A program made the translations under genes and the position numbers. Below are positions 48,734 through 57,681 of a stretch of DNA of 64,000 nucleotides, piece after piece. The stretch is taken from positions 1-64,000 of the forward strand of contig NZ_QGSZ01000187.1 in NCBI RefSeq assembly GCF_003857055.1, written 5' to 3'. Within the stretch, counting starts at the first letter, position 1, and the number at the start of each line of letters is the position of its first letter. The notes beneath the pieces were generated by a model, which was not told the DNA's origin, did not search any database, and saw only the letters and a list, made by a program, of their open reading frames with translations. The stretch is from Micromonospora inaquosa (GTDB lineage: Bacteria; Actinomycetota; Actinomycetes; Mycobacteriales; Micromonosporaceae).

Positions 48734-51700
48734 CTATCCGGCGTCGCTGGCCCCGGCCAGCAGCTCCCGCAACGCGGTCGGTTCGGTCCGGGGCACCTGC
48801 ACCAGATGCAGCCGGCCGTCGCCGAAGTGGGCGAGCAGCCGGCCCGGCCGCCCGCCGCCGAGCTGGCTGCGGGACAGCTTGACGCCGATCAGCTCACCGT
48901 CGCCCAGTCCCTGCGGGCTGAGCAACGCACCCTGCCGGTTGCGGCGGGCGTCGACGTGCCAGCCGCCGAATCCGCCGGTGAGACCGTCGATGGAACCACC
49001 CATGATCAACCCGAGGCCCTTCTCCGCCCCGACCCGGGCGATCTCACCGAGATCGCTGCCGGCATCGCACTTGAGCAGCTGCTCCGCATCGTCGAGGACG
49101 ACCACGGCGGGTCCGTCGCGCGCGGCGAGGGCCGCCGCGAGCCCGGCGGAGGTGAAGTTCTCGCTCGTCACCAGGTCGAGCACCCCGGGCACCCCAGCCA
49201 GGTCACGCAGCGGCGATCGGCGGGGCGCCGCGATCACCACGGGCGTCCCCCGCTCCAACAGACCCGCGACCATCGTCAACAGGGCCGTGCTCCGCCCCGA
49301 CCGAGGTGGCCCCGCCAGGATGAAGGAAGGGTTGGTCGCGAGATCCGGCCCGATGGCCGAGAGCTCGTCCCCGCCGACCCCCAGCATCGTCCAGAGCGGG
49401 TTGGCCGGCCGGGCCAGGGCGCTCGCCTGCGCCAGGGTCAGCTCGTCCGGCAACACGTCGATCCGGAACGGACGGGTGGCGGCGGCGACCCCGGCGTCCC
49501 GCAGCCGCGCCGTCTCCGCGATCGCGGCGAGCGCGCGAGCCTGGCCCTGCCCGGAGGTGTCCTGGGTGAGCAGGGCGATCTGCGCCTCCGCGCCGTCGAC
49601 CGCCCGGATCGCCCGGCCCGTGCCGATCTCATCCGGCAACTGCCGGTAGTTGATGCCGACCATGCTGTAGTCGCTGCGTTCGGTGAGTCGGAGCACCAGC
49701 TTGTCGTCCGTCGTCGACGAGATCCGGGTGGTGAACATGCTCCGGTCGCCGGCCATCACCACGTGGATCCCGGCGCCGGCACCCTCGCGTAGCAGGGTCA
49801 GCAGGGCGGCCATCACGGTGCCGTTGTCGTAGTCGGCGAACGTCTTGTCGAAGACCTCGAACCGGTCGAGCAGCAGCAGGATGTGCGGCGGCCGGTCGGC
49901 CTCGGCCGCCGCAGCGCGGTACTCCACCAGCCCGGCCGAGCCAGTGGAGGCGAGCAACTGCTGTCGGCGTCCCAGCTCCGCGACGAGGCGGGTGAACAGG
50001 CGAGCGAGCCGTTCGGCCTCGGTACGCTGCACCACCGCACCGCAGTGCGGCAGCTCGGTGAGGGCGAGCAGCGCCCCGTTGCCACAGTCGACGCCGTAAA
50101 GATGGACGTCGGCGGCCGAGTGCGCGCCCACCATGGTGCCAGCGATCGTCCGCAACGCCTGCGAACGACCGCTTCGCGACGAGCCGATGACGTGCAGGTG
50201 CCCCAGCGTTCCCAGGTCCAGCTCCAACGGTGCCTGCTCCTGCTGGGCCGGCAGGTCGACCAGGCCGTACGCCACCGAGGGCAGGTGGTAGCCGCTGCCG
50301 CGCGGCGCGGGAAGCGCGTCGACGGTCAGCGTGTCCGGTAGCGCCGGTAGCCACGGGCTGTGCGGCGGCTCGATGGCGAGCTGCTCACTGGCACCTCGGA
50401 CGGCCTCCACCAGCACAGCGAGGTCGGTGAGTTCGGCCGATGGCGCGGCCTTCACACCGGGACGGTTGGGTCTGGACCGACCCAGATCCTTCCAGGAGAC
50501 GGGCGTGACCCAGGGAGCCTGCCGGACTTCGGTCTGAGCGCCCGGACGGAAGCCGCCGACCCGCCCGGCCTGGAACGGCACCAGCGACGATTGAGCGAGG
50601 CGTACGAAGGCCCGGCCCGGCGTCGACTTCAGGATCGAGGCGGCGTCGGGGGCGTTGAGCACGTCCTGGCTCTCGCTGGTGTCGGTCACCCGCAGGGCGA
50701 TCCGCAGGTTGGTGTTCGCCCGGATCTCGGGCGACACCACCCCGCCCGGACGCTGCGTGGCCAGCACCAGGTGGATGCCAAGCGATCGTCCCCGCTGTGC
50801 GATGTTGACAAGCCCGGTCACGAAGTCCGGCAGGTCGCGGATCATCGACGCGAACTCGTCGATCACGATCAACAGTCGAGGCATCGATGTGCGGGTCGGC
50901 TCGCGGCGCAGCAGGTCGACGTAGTCGTCGATGTCCTTCGCGCCCGCCTCGGCGAGGATGTGCTCGCGCCGCTTCAACTCGGCAGTGAGCGAGGTCAGCG
51001 CCCGACCCACCAGGTGGGTGTCGAGGTCGGTGACCATGCCGACGGTGTGTGGCAGCCGGACGCAGTCCTTGAACGCGCTGCCGCCCTTGTAGTCCACCAG
51101 CACGAACGTCATCGCGTCCGGTCGGTTGGCGACGGCGAGCGAGGCGACCAGGGTCTGCAACAGCTCCGACTTGCCGGAGCCGGTGGTGCCGGCGACCAGG
51201 GCGTGCGGTCCGTCGCGCTTGAGGTCCAGGGCGAAGGGCCCGTCCAGCGAGATGCCGAGCACTGCCTCGGTGGTCCGGCCGCCGGTGGTCCACCTGGCCG
51301 CGACGGCGTCCGACTCCGGCGGTTCCATGCCGAGCACGTCGAGCAGCCGACTCGCGTCCGGCAGGACGGCCCCGTCGTCCGTGCCGCCGGTGTCGCGCAG
51401 CGGCGCGAGGGCACGCGCCACCGTCCGCAGCCACTGCGTCGAGAGCAGGTCCGGGTGCACCCCGGGGATCGGCGCGGCGAGCGTCCGGGTCACCAGCAGT
51501 GACCCGTCGGCCTGCTCCGCGACCACGGCCTGGCACTCCTCCGGCAGCAGCTTCTCCTCCGCGTCGACGCAGATCGCGTGCACCCCGACCGCGGGTCCTT
51601 CCCGCAGGACCTGCGTCACGCCGGGCAGGGACCGCAGCCGGCGTGCCCCGTCGAGCACCACGAGGATGTCGCGGAACGCCCCATCGGTCCGCTCGGCAGC

Positions 51701-53110
51701 GCGGGCGGAGATCACGGCGACCAGTTCGGCCACGCGCCGGGCCACGGTCTGGGTGTCGGTACCGACGGTGGCGAGAGTGTCCTGGCCGTCACGTGGCGCC
51801 ACGTGCGGCAGCCAACCGACCCACGACCAGCCCTCCTCGTCGCCCGCACCGGCGAGCAGGTAGATCTGCAGGTCCTCGGGGCTGTGCAGGGTGGCTGCCT
51901 GGGCGACCATCCACCGGGCCGTGACCCGGGCGACGGCGCCGCCGGCGATGCCGACCACACCGTGCTTGCGCACCGGCACGGTCGCCGGCACGTCGAGGGC
52001 GCTCCACCGGACCTCCCGTCGGTGCTCGTCCTGGCTCGGATCCCGGAGCACCACCTCGGACGGGAGGTCGGCGCTGCCGGTCCGCAGTTCGAGGAAGTCG
52101 GGGTCGGTGCGGCGGCGTTCCCAGAGGCGGCGTTCAGGTCCCCCAGCTATCAGCCGTACGGCGGCGGGGTCGGGGAAGTTGTTCCGCCGGGCCAGCCGCT
52201 CGTCAGCCAGCGCCGTCTGCGCCTCGGCGTTGATCCGTGCCCGCTTCGCCTCGTACTCGGCGAGTCGGGTGCGGTGGCTGGCCTTGCCCTGGCGGCGGGA
52301 GCTGATCTGACCGACGATCAGCGCCACCGGCGACAGGATGGCGAAGAGCAGAGTCAGCGGGTTGCCGGTGATGAGGTACGCGGCTCCAGAGACCACCAGC
52401 GGGGCCAGCACCGTGATCAGCACGAGTGGCCGCCGTTCCGGCGGCGACGGTGGCGTGGGAAGTGTGAACTGGGTGGTGCGGGCCTCCGGGAGCAACCGAG
52501 GTGGACGGTTGTAGTCCAGGGCGGTGCGATCCTCGGAGATCTGCAGTGCGGCCTCCGCCCGGACCGGAATGCGCAGCTCCAACAGGGAGGAGCCGGCGGC
52601 GAGTTGTCCGCCGGAGTTCCACACCTGTTCATCGTCGAGCTCGACCCGGTCGAGCAGGAGGCCGGGGCTGGCCGGTTGAACGCGACACGCGCCGTCCGGG
52701 GCGACCCGGATTGACGCCACGACGGGGGCGAGCGAGGGGTCGCTGAGGCGGACCCGGCTGGCGCTGGCGGCGCCGATGGCGTGCTCACCGAGGTCGAGCT
52801 GATAGACCGCACCGGCGTCGGTGCCGCTGACCACCCGCACCTCCACCAGCCCTCGCGGTTGCGCGGGTGCCTCGGGCACCGGCCGGTCCAGACCGAGCAC
52901 CGTGCCCCGGCACAGTGGGGCTTCGGCGAGGGTCAGTCGTGGGTCCAGCGGCGCACCGGCGACGAAGATCGTCGGTGGTGTGTCGGCGGGCTCCGGCCGA
53001 CGCGCGGCGAGCGCCTCGGCGAGTTCCCCGACGGTGGTGTCGGGGGCCGCCTCGACCTGGTATTCGATGACGGCGGTGGACGGATCCGCAACGGTGAGCT
53101 GCAGGCGCAC
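48734..53110 (-). CDS. EssC/EccC-type FtsK-SpoIIIE ATPase of type VII secretion
   Basis: 1458 residues. Order: ubiquitin-like segment (1-80), FHA-like domain (about 88-180), two membrane helices (about 228-270), then three FtsK/SpoIIIE ATPase domains. P-loop 1 GTTGSGKSE (641-649) with Walker B LLIVIDEFA (746-754) is intact; P-loops 2 (GSSRSGRSQ, 976-984) and 3 (GPPRSGRST, 1267-1275) have Arg for the catalytic Lys and are probably inactive. The FHA part lacks the usual Arg and Ser-x-x-His phosphothreonine contacts. It powers export of WXG100 proteins. Second gene of the unit beginning with the WXG100 gene at 53496. Confidence 0.93.
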   Translation of the reverse strand: MRLQLTVADPSTAVIEYQVEAAPDTTVGELAEALAARRPEPADTPPTIFVAGAPLDPRLTLAEAPLCRGTVLGLDRPVPEAPAQPRGLVEVRVVSGTDAGAVYQLDLGEHAIGAASASRVRLSDPSLAPVVASIRVAPDGACRVQPASPGLLLDRVELDDEQVWNSGGQLAAGSSLLELRIPVRAEAALQISEDRTALDYNRPPRLLPEARTTQFTLPTPPSPPERRPLVLITVLAPLVVSGAAYLITGNPLTLLFAILSPVALIVGQISSRRQGKASHRTRLAEYEAKRARINAEAQTALADERLARRNNFPDPAAVRLIAGGPERRLWERRRTDPDFLELRTGSADLPSEVVLRDPSQDEHRREVRWSALDVPATVPVRKHGVVGIAGGAVARVTARWMVAQAATLHSPEDLQIYLLAGAGDEEGWSWVGWLPHVAPRDGQDTLATVGTDTQTVARRVAELVAVISARAAERTDGAFRDILVVLDGARRLRSLPGVTQVLREGPAVGVHAICVDAEEKLLPEECQAVVAEQADGSLLVTRTLAAPIPGVHPDLLSTQWLRTVARALAPLRDTGGTDDGAVLPDASRLLDVLGMEPPESDAVAARWTTGGRTTEAVLGISLDGPFALDLKRDGPHALVAGTTGSGKSELLQTLVASLAVANRPDAMTFVLVDYKGGSAFKDCVRLPHTVGMVTDLDTHLVGRALTSLTAELKRREHILAEAGAKDIDDYVDLLRREPTRTSMPRLLIVIDEFASMIRDLPDFVTGLVNIAQRGRSLGIHLVLATQRPGGVVSPEIRANTNLRIALRVTDTSESQDVLNAPDAASILKSTPGRAFVRLAQSSLVPFQAGRVGGFRPGAQTEVRQAPWVTPVSWKDLGRSRPNRPGVKAAPSAELTDLAVLVEAVRGASEQLAIEPPHSPWLPALPDTLTVDALPAPRGSGYHLPSVAYGLVDLPAQQEQAPLELDLGTLGHLHVIGSSRSGRSQALRTIAGTMVGAHSAADVHLYGVDCGNGALLALTELPHCGAVVQRTEAERLARLFTRLVAELGRRQQLLASTGSAGLVEYRAAAAEADRPPHILLLLDRFEVFDKTFADYDNGTVMAALLTLLREGAGAGIHVVMAGDRSMFTTRISSTTDDKLVLRLTERSDYSMVGINYRQLPDEIGTGRAIRAVDGAEAQIALLTQDTSGQGQARALAAIAETARLRDAGVAAATRPFRIDVLPDELTLAQASALARPANPLWTMLGVGGDELSAIGPDLATNPSFILAGPPRSGRSTALLTMVAGLLERGTPVVIAAPRRSPLRDLAGVPGVLDLVTSENFTSAGLAAALAARDGPAVVVLDDAEQLLKCDAGSDLGEIARVGAEKGLGLIMGGSIDGLTGGFGGWHVDARRNRQGALLSPQGLGDGELIGVKLSRSQLGGGRPGRLLAHFGDGRLHLVQVPRTEPTALRELLAGASDAG

Positions 53111-53199
53111 GAGGTTCTCCTGGTCGGATGGTCCGTCGGAAAAGCGGTCGAGGCCGCGTGGTGATTCCTCACCGCGCGGCCCCGGGCCTGTCCGGTCGT

Positions 53200-53496
53200 T
53201 CAGCGGCCGAGGCTTGCCCCGGTCTGGTTGTCCGTCTCGGAGAACGCGGTGCTGACCTGCGAGAGGTACTGGCTGATGCCCTCCATGCCGTTCAGCGTCT
53301 GGTCGACGCTGCCCTTGTACTCGTCGAAGTACGGGCCGAACTTCTGCTGGGCGGCCGGGGTGTTGTAGCCACCCTGGATCAGCGTGTCGATCTTGCTCTT
53401 GGCCTGGTTCATCCCGTCCAGCAGCGTCTGCATGTTCTGCTTCAGCCAGGTCGAGGACTCCTCGATGTCCTCGCTGACGATGTGGTACGTGGCCAT
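53200..53496 (-). CDS. WXG100-family (ESAT-6-like) secreted protein
   Basis: 98 residues from ATG 53496 (GGGAG 7 nt upstream). Helical hairpin with GGYNTPAAQ at the turn, where the Trp of WxG is replaced by Tyr, and the C-terminal tail AFSETDNQ. Typical substrate encoded next to the EssC ATPase. An open frame to 53919 overlaps the promoter region and is rejected. Confidence 0.9.
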   Translation of the reverse strand: MATYHIVSEDIEESSTWLKQNMQTLLDGMNQAKSKIDTLIQGGYNTPAAQQKFGPYFDEYKGSVDQTLNGMEGISQYLSQVSTAFSETDNQTGASLGR

Positions 53497-53574
53497 GTTC
53501 CGCTCCCTCGTGTGTTCGATCTCGCCGGCTTTGAGGTGGTCGGTTCTGGGCCGCCTCTCGCCGATGTCGTCCCC

Positions 53575-53602
53575 CACACGGACCGTGGGCCAGAACGGTT
53601 CA
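53575..53602 (-). promoter_or_regulatory. ECF-type promoter TGAACC-N16-CGTGTG of the WXG100-EssC unit
   Basis: Minus strand: -35 at 53602-53597, -10 at 53580-53575, 78 bp before ATG 53496. Confidence 0.8.
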
Positions 53603-53647
53603 GTGAAAGTTCCACGTCGTGACGGCGCAGCCCGCCGGCCTCGACGG

Positions 53648-53675
53648 TGAACCACTTTGCCGACCACGTCGTGTG
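53648..53675 (+). promoter_or_regulatory. ECF-type promoter TGAACC-N16-CGTGTG of the second lipoprotein gene
   Basis: -35 at 53648-53653, -10 at 53670-53675, 53 bp before ATG 53729. Confidence 0.8.
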
Positions 53676-53728
53676 GGTGTCGGATCGCGCGTACCGGCGC
53701 GGTCCTCCGAACATGAGGTGGAGCAGAG

Positions 53729-54448
53729 ATGCTTGTGCACAGCCGGATCGCGCGGACCGCGATCGCATTGGCCAGCCTGGCGGCCCTGGCCGCGTGTGCA
53801 GAGGAGGTGACCGGGGCGGCTGCGCCGGCCACCGTGTCGGCACCCACCGTGGCGGCCCCCACGGCGGCGCAGGCGACCCCGAGTTCGACCCCCGAGAGCG
53901 GCACGCCGCCGGAGGTCATCGACGCTCCGGCGACCCCGCTCGCAGAGCCGACGGTGGCGAAGACCCAGGGTCGCGTACGGATCTACAGCGGCCCCTCCGA
54001 CGTCCCGCTCTCCCCCGCGCCCGATACGGGGCGGGGCAGCACCGTCATCCAGCTGAACGGCACCGCGTCCGCCGACATTGACATGTACGTCGCCGACGGG
54101 CAGGGCCGGACGCTGTACCGGTTCGACAAGGACACGGCCAAGCCGCCGACGTCGAACTGCAACGGTGACTGCGCGAAGGCGTGGCCGCCGCTGCTCGTGA
54201 AGTCAGCGGGGCAGATCTACCCGAGCGGGATCGACCCGAAGCTGGTCGGTTACGTGGAGCGAGCCGACGGCACCTGCCAGGTGACCATCGGCGGCTGGCC
54301 CGTCTACCTGTTCGCCAAGGACGCCGAGCCGGGCGACATCAGCGGTCAGGGGGTCGGTGGCACCTGGTTCGCGATCAGCCCGACCGGTGAGCGAACCGCG
54401 CCTCTGCCCGAGGTGGTGGGCACGACCACCACAGCCGCCACCCGCTGA
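53729..54448 (+). CDS. Lipoprotein with COG4315-type repeats
   Basis: 239 residues. Lipobox LAAC (Cys23), a Thr/Pro/Ala-rich linker to about 100, then two secreted repeats (RTLYRFDKDTAKPPTSNCNGDC; WPVYLFAKDAEPGDISGQG). It parallels the 41124 lipoprotein but lacks the crystallin-like tail. Same ECF promoter type, divergent from the WXG100 gene. Function unknown; membrane-anchored outside. Confidence 0.85.
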   Translation: MLVHSRIARTAIALASLAALAACAEEVTGAAAPATVSAPTVAAPTAAQATPSSTPESGTPPEVIDAPATPLAEPTVAKTQGRVRIYSGPSDVPLSPAPDTGRGSTVIQLNGTASADIDMYVADGQGRTLYRFDKDTAKPPTSNCNGDCAKAWPPLLVKSAGQIYPSGIDPKLVGYVERADGTCQVTIGGWPVYLFAKDAEPGDISGQGVGGTWFAISPTGERTAPLPEVVGTTTTAATR

Positions 54449-54464
54449 GCCCGAGGAGACGACG

Positions 54465-54908
54465 ATGACCAACCCGTACGCGGGAGCCGACGGCGACTTT
54501 CCGACGCCCGCCCCGCGTTGGGCACCGGCGCCACCGGCGCAGTGGGGGCCGGATTCCACGGGGCCGAACACCCCCGTCGGGCGTCGGCGGCGCGTCTCCC
54601 GCAAAGCCGTGATCGCCGTGGCCGGGCCGGTCGTGGCCGTGGCGACACTGGTGGCCGTACTCGGACTGCTCTGGCCGGGATTTCTCAACCGGAAGGTCTT
54701 CGACACGGCGGCGCTGCAACAGGGGGTGCTGTCGGTGCTGCGCGACGACTACCAACTCGACGCGGACCTTGTCGCCTGCCCGCCGGGCCGCGCGGTCACG
54801 GTGGGCAGCCGTTTCTCCTGCTCCGCTCAGGTCGCCGGCGTGCCGAGGACCATCACCGTCACGGTGGTGTCCTCCGACGGCCGGTTCGAGGTCAGTCGCC
54901 CGCACTGA
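54465..54908 (+). CDS. DUF4333-domain membrane protein
   Basis: 147 residues from ATG 54465 (GAGGAG upstream), 16 bp after the lipoprotein. Pro-rich cytoplasmic start, one membrane helix (about 47-68), then a DUF4333 domain with its two cysteines (VACPPGRAVTVGSRFSCSAQV). Probably cotranscribed with the lipoprotein. Role unknown. Confidence 0.82.
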   Translation: MTNPYAGADGDFPTPAPRWAPAPPAQWGPDSTGPNTPVGRRRRVSRKAVIAVAGPVVAVATLVAVLGLLWPGFLNRKVFDTAALQQGVLSVLRDDYQLDADLVACPPGRAVTVGSRFSCSAQVAGVPRTITVTVVSSDGRFEVSRPH

Positions 54909-54945
54909 GATACGAGGCGGTGATCGACGCACCGCCACGGAGAGT

Positions 54946-54995
54946 TGATCGCCGGGCCGCCCGGTCATGAGACGGGCTGGGCGGCCCGGCGATCA
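54946..54995. terminator. Bidirectional hairpin terminator
   Basis: Perfect 17-bp stem (54946-54962 with 54979-54995), 16-nt loop, between convergent genes. Confidence 0.88.
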
Positions 54996-55000
54996 GCCGG

Positions 55001-56896
55001 TCAGAGGCCGGCGGCGTGTGCGGCGGCGGTGCCGCCGACCACAGGTAGGACGATGTTGCTGCTCTTCAGCGCGACCTGCAGGTTCGCGGCGGTGGTGTCC
55101 GCCTGGCTGGAGTACTGCGGGTAGCTGGCCACGATGATCACACCGATCCGGTGGCCGGGCTTGAAGACATAGTCCTCGGGCAGCAGCGGGAAGCTGAAGT
55201 TGTACGACTCCCCCGGCACCAGCGGCACGGCGACGCGGATCGACTGCCGGTTCTGGGCGTCCATGATGCCCTTGGTGACCAGCTCGTAGTCGGCCGTGGC
55301 CACTCGTTTCGCCGTCTGCTTGTAGCAGCCGTCGTCGGTCGGGCTGCTCTGGCCCCAACAGTCCTCAGTGGTCAGGGTGATGATTCCCTCGCCGGAGGCC
55401 CGGTGCGCGACCCGCTCGTCGGTGCCGTAGTCGACCAGGATGGCCCCGAGGTTGGTGTCGGTCTGGTCGGCGGAGGCCCGCAGTTGCACGGTGGGCGTGC
55501 CGGAGATGTGCAACGGCGCGGAGAGCGGCTCGGAGAGGAAGGCCAGCCGGTTGGGCTGCACCACGTCCGGGTTGAGGATCATGGTGTTCTGGCTCTGCGT
55601 GCGGCTGTCCTGGAACGCCCCGGTCGCCGGCTTCGCGGTGGGCACCAACCCGAGACCGCCCGCGCCGGTGGTGCCGGGCTGGAGGAACACCTCGGTGTCG
55701 GCCTTGCCCGGGATCGGCCAGTCGGCGTGGGTTTCCCACACGTCGGCGGACCGCTCCAGGTCCACCCGCGGCTCGTCCATGATGCCGTTGGCGACGCCCT
55801 GCAGCCAGAAGTCGAACCACCGGTGCAGCGTCGACACCCACACCGCGCGGCGCGAGTCGAACGGGTCGACGTGCCCCTCCTGCGACAGCCACAGCTTGCG
55901 CGGCACGTTGTTCTCCGCCAGGGCGTACCAGAACTTGCTGAAGTGGTCCGGCCGGACGTTGTCGTCGTTGAGGCCGTGGTAGAGCAGCACGCTGGCGGTG
56001 ACGTTGGGGACCTTCTTGACGTAGCTTCGCTCGTTCCAGAAGGACGTGTAGTCGCCGTGCTCGTCGCCGTCGGCGACGCCTATCGCGTCGCGTACCGGCT
56101 TGCAGTAGTCCCGACGCTCCGGGTTGGTGACCGTGTTGGCCAGCGACGACACGTAACTGTTGCCGCGGGTGATCACGCCGTTGCTGCGCACGTAGTCGTA
56201 GTACTCGGTCGGCCCGCTGATGGGCACGACAGTGGTCAGGCCCTTCACACCGGTCACCGCGGTGGCCATGGCCAGCGAGCCGTCGTACGACTTGCCGATC
56301 ATCCCCGTCTTGCCGTTGTGCCAGTCCGCCTTGACGATCTCACCGGCGGCGTTGCGGGCGGTGGCCCGACCGTTGAGCCAGTTGATGGCCTGCTTCGCGC
56401 TCAGGTTGTCCTGGTTGGCGTTGGTGGTCGGGCAGCCGGTGGAGTTGTTGGTGCCGACCATGTCCAGCAGGATGACCGCGTAGCCGCGCGGCACGAAGTA
56501 GTTGTCGTAGAACAGCGGCCACTTGTCGAGCAGCCCGTCGCCGTCGAGGTCCGCCTTGCACTCGGACTCGTTGCCCCGGCAGACCGTCGAGTAGTAGGGG
56601 CTGGCGTCCATCACGACGGGGGCCTTGAGCCCCTGCGCGGTGGCCGCCGGCCGCATCAGGTCGAACGCGATGATGTCGCGCAGACCGTCGTTGTCGCTGT
56701 CGAAGGTGGAGTCGATGAAGAGGCGTTCCCGGATGGCGTCGGCGTAGCCGAACACCGGCTGGGTGACGCCGTCCTGGACGACGATCGACGGCGGGGTGTC
56801 CGCCGCCTGCGCCTGCGGCGCCACGCCGAGCGCGGCGAGCACTGTCGCCGACAATACGGCCACGCCCGTGCGCCAACGCGTTCCCACTGTAGCCAT
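55001..56896 (-). CDS. Secreted Xaa-Pro dipeptidyl-peptidase/CocE-type hydrolase (S15)
   Basis: 631 residues. Sec signal peptide cut after AQA (about residue 31). Alpha/beta hydrolase with nucleophile motif GKSYDGSLA, likely acid in GLNDDNVRP and His in SQEGHVDPFD. The C-terminal 200 residues are the jelly-roll X-Pro_DPP domain. It cleaves X-Pro dipeptides or related esters outside the cell. Monocistronic between two strong hairpins. Confidence 0.92.
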   Translation of the reverse strand: MATVGTRWRTGVAVLSATVLAALGVAPQAQAADTPPSIVVQDGVTQPVFGYADAIRERLFIDSTFDSDNDGLRDIIAFDLMRPAATAQGLKAPVVMDASPYYSTVCRGNESECKADLDGDGLLDKWPLFYDNYFVPRGYAVILLDMVGTNNSTGCPTTNANQDNLSAKQAINWLNGRATARNAAGEIVKADWHNGKTGMIGKSYDGSLAMATAVTGVKGLTTVVPISGPTEYYDYVRSNGVITRGNSYVSSLANTVTNPERRDYCKPVRDAIGVADGDEHGDYTSFWNERSYVKKVPNVTASVLLYHGLNDDNVRPDHFSKFWYALAENNVPRKLWLSQEGHVDPFDSRRAVWVSTLHRWFDFWLQGVANGIMDEPRVDLERSADVWETHADWPIPGKADTEVFLQPGTTGAGGLGLVPTAKPATGAFQDSRTQSQNTMILNPDVVQPNRLAFLSEPLSAPLHISGTPTVQLRASADQTDTNLGAILVDYGTDERVAHRASGEGIITLTTEDCWGQSSPTDDGCYKQTAKRVATADYELVTKGIMDAQNRQSIRVAVPLVPGESYNFSFPLLPEDYVFKPGHRIGVIIVASYPQYSSQADTTAANLQVALKSSNIVLPVVGGTAAAHAAGL

Positions 56897-57040
56897 GCAC
56901 TCTCCTTGATGTGTCCGAGGCTGCGTACGCTACGAGCCGGCGGCCGGTGTCACCACCTGCACGTGTAGGAACTTCGCCGGGTGCGGTTCGACGGGGTGCG
57001 TCAGTCGTCCGGCGGCCAGCCGGGCGCCGGGCACGGGAAG

Positions 57041-57087
57041 ACCTCGGTGCGACGCCGACCGGTGCCGGGTCGGCGTCGCACCGAGGT
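57041..57087 (-). terminator. Strong hairpin terminator of the thioredoxin-like operon
   Basis: Perfect 20-bp stem (57041-57060 with 57068-57087) and a 7-nt loop, 16 bp beyond the stop at 57103. Confidence 0.88.
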
Positions 57088-57102
57088 GCCTGGGTGACGG
57101 GG

Positions 57103-57681
57103 CTACGGTTGGCCGGCCAGCACCAGTTCCCGCAGCCGCTGGTCGAGTGTTGGGGCGTCCAGGCCACCCGGCCAGCCGCGCAGCAGGGCGCCACCCTTGG
57201 CCACCAGCACGACGGCGGGCGGCTCCCGCACCGCGTACGAACGCCAGATGGTCTGCTGGTCGTCTAGGACGACCGGATACTCCACCCGGTGCGTGCGCAG
57301 GTAGTCCTGGACCTCGTCGGCCTGGTCCGCGCCGGCCACACCGACGAAGACCACCCGGTCCCGATAGCTGCGAGCGAGTTCGCTGAGGGCGGCCTGGCGA
57401 CTGGCGCAGGTGGTGCACCAGGAGTTGAAGAAGGTGAAGACGACGGGACGCTGCGCCCACAGGTCGGCGGCGGCGAACGGCGTGCCGTCGGTCAGCGCGC
57501 CGGTGAACGCCGGGGCGGCCGGGGCGGTGCCGGGCGCCGGGCGCAGCGCCAGGTCGGCGGGGACCGGCCCGGGCAGCGCCGCCGCCCCTCCGGCGGGCGC
57601 CGGCGAGGGCTCGGGCTCGGGCGTGCTGCATCCGCCCAGCAGTGCCGCCGCCAGCAACAGCGGCAGGAGTGCCTTTCTCAT
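57103..57681 (-). CDS. TlpA/ResA-like thioredoxin-fold lipoprotein
   Basis: 192 residues. Lipobox LLGGC (Cys18), Pro/Ala-rich spacer, then a thioredoxin fold with redox site WCTTC and the cis-Pro segment REPPAVVLV. Acts as an extracytoplasmic thiol reductant or oxidant. Start overlaps the previous gene's stop (ATGA 57678-57681), so it works with that lipoprotein. Confidence 0.9.
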   Translation of the reverse strand: MRKALLPLLLAAALLGGCSTPEPEPSPAPAGGAAALPGPVPADLALRPAPGTAPAAPAFTGALTDGTPFAAADLWAQRPVVFTFFNSWCTTCASRQAALSELARSYRDRVVFVGVAGADQADEVQDYLRTHRVEYPVVLDDQQTIWRSYAVREPPAVVLVAKGGALLRGWPGGLDAPTLDQRLRELVLAGQP

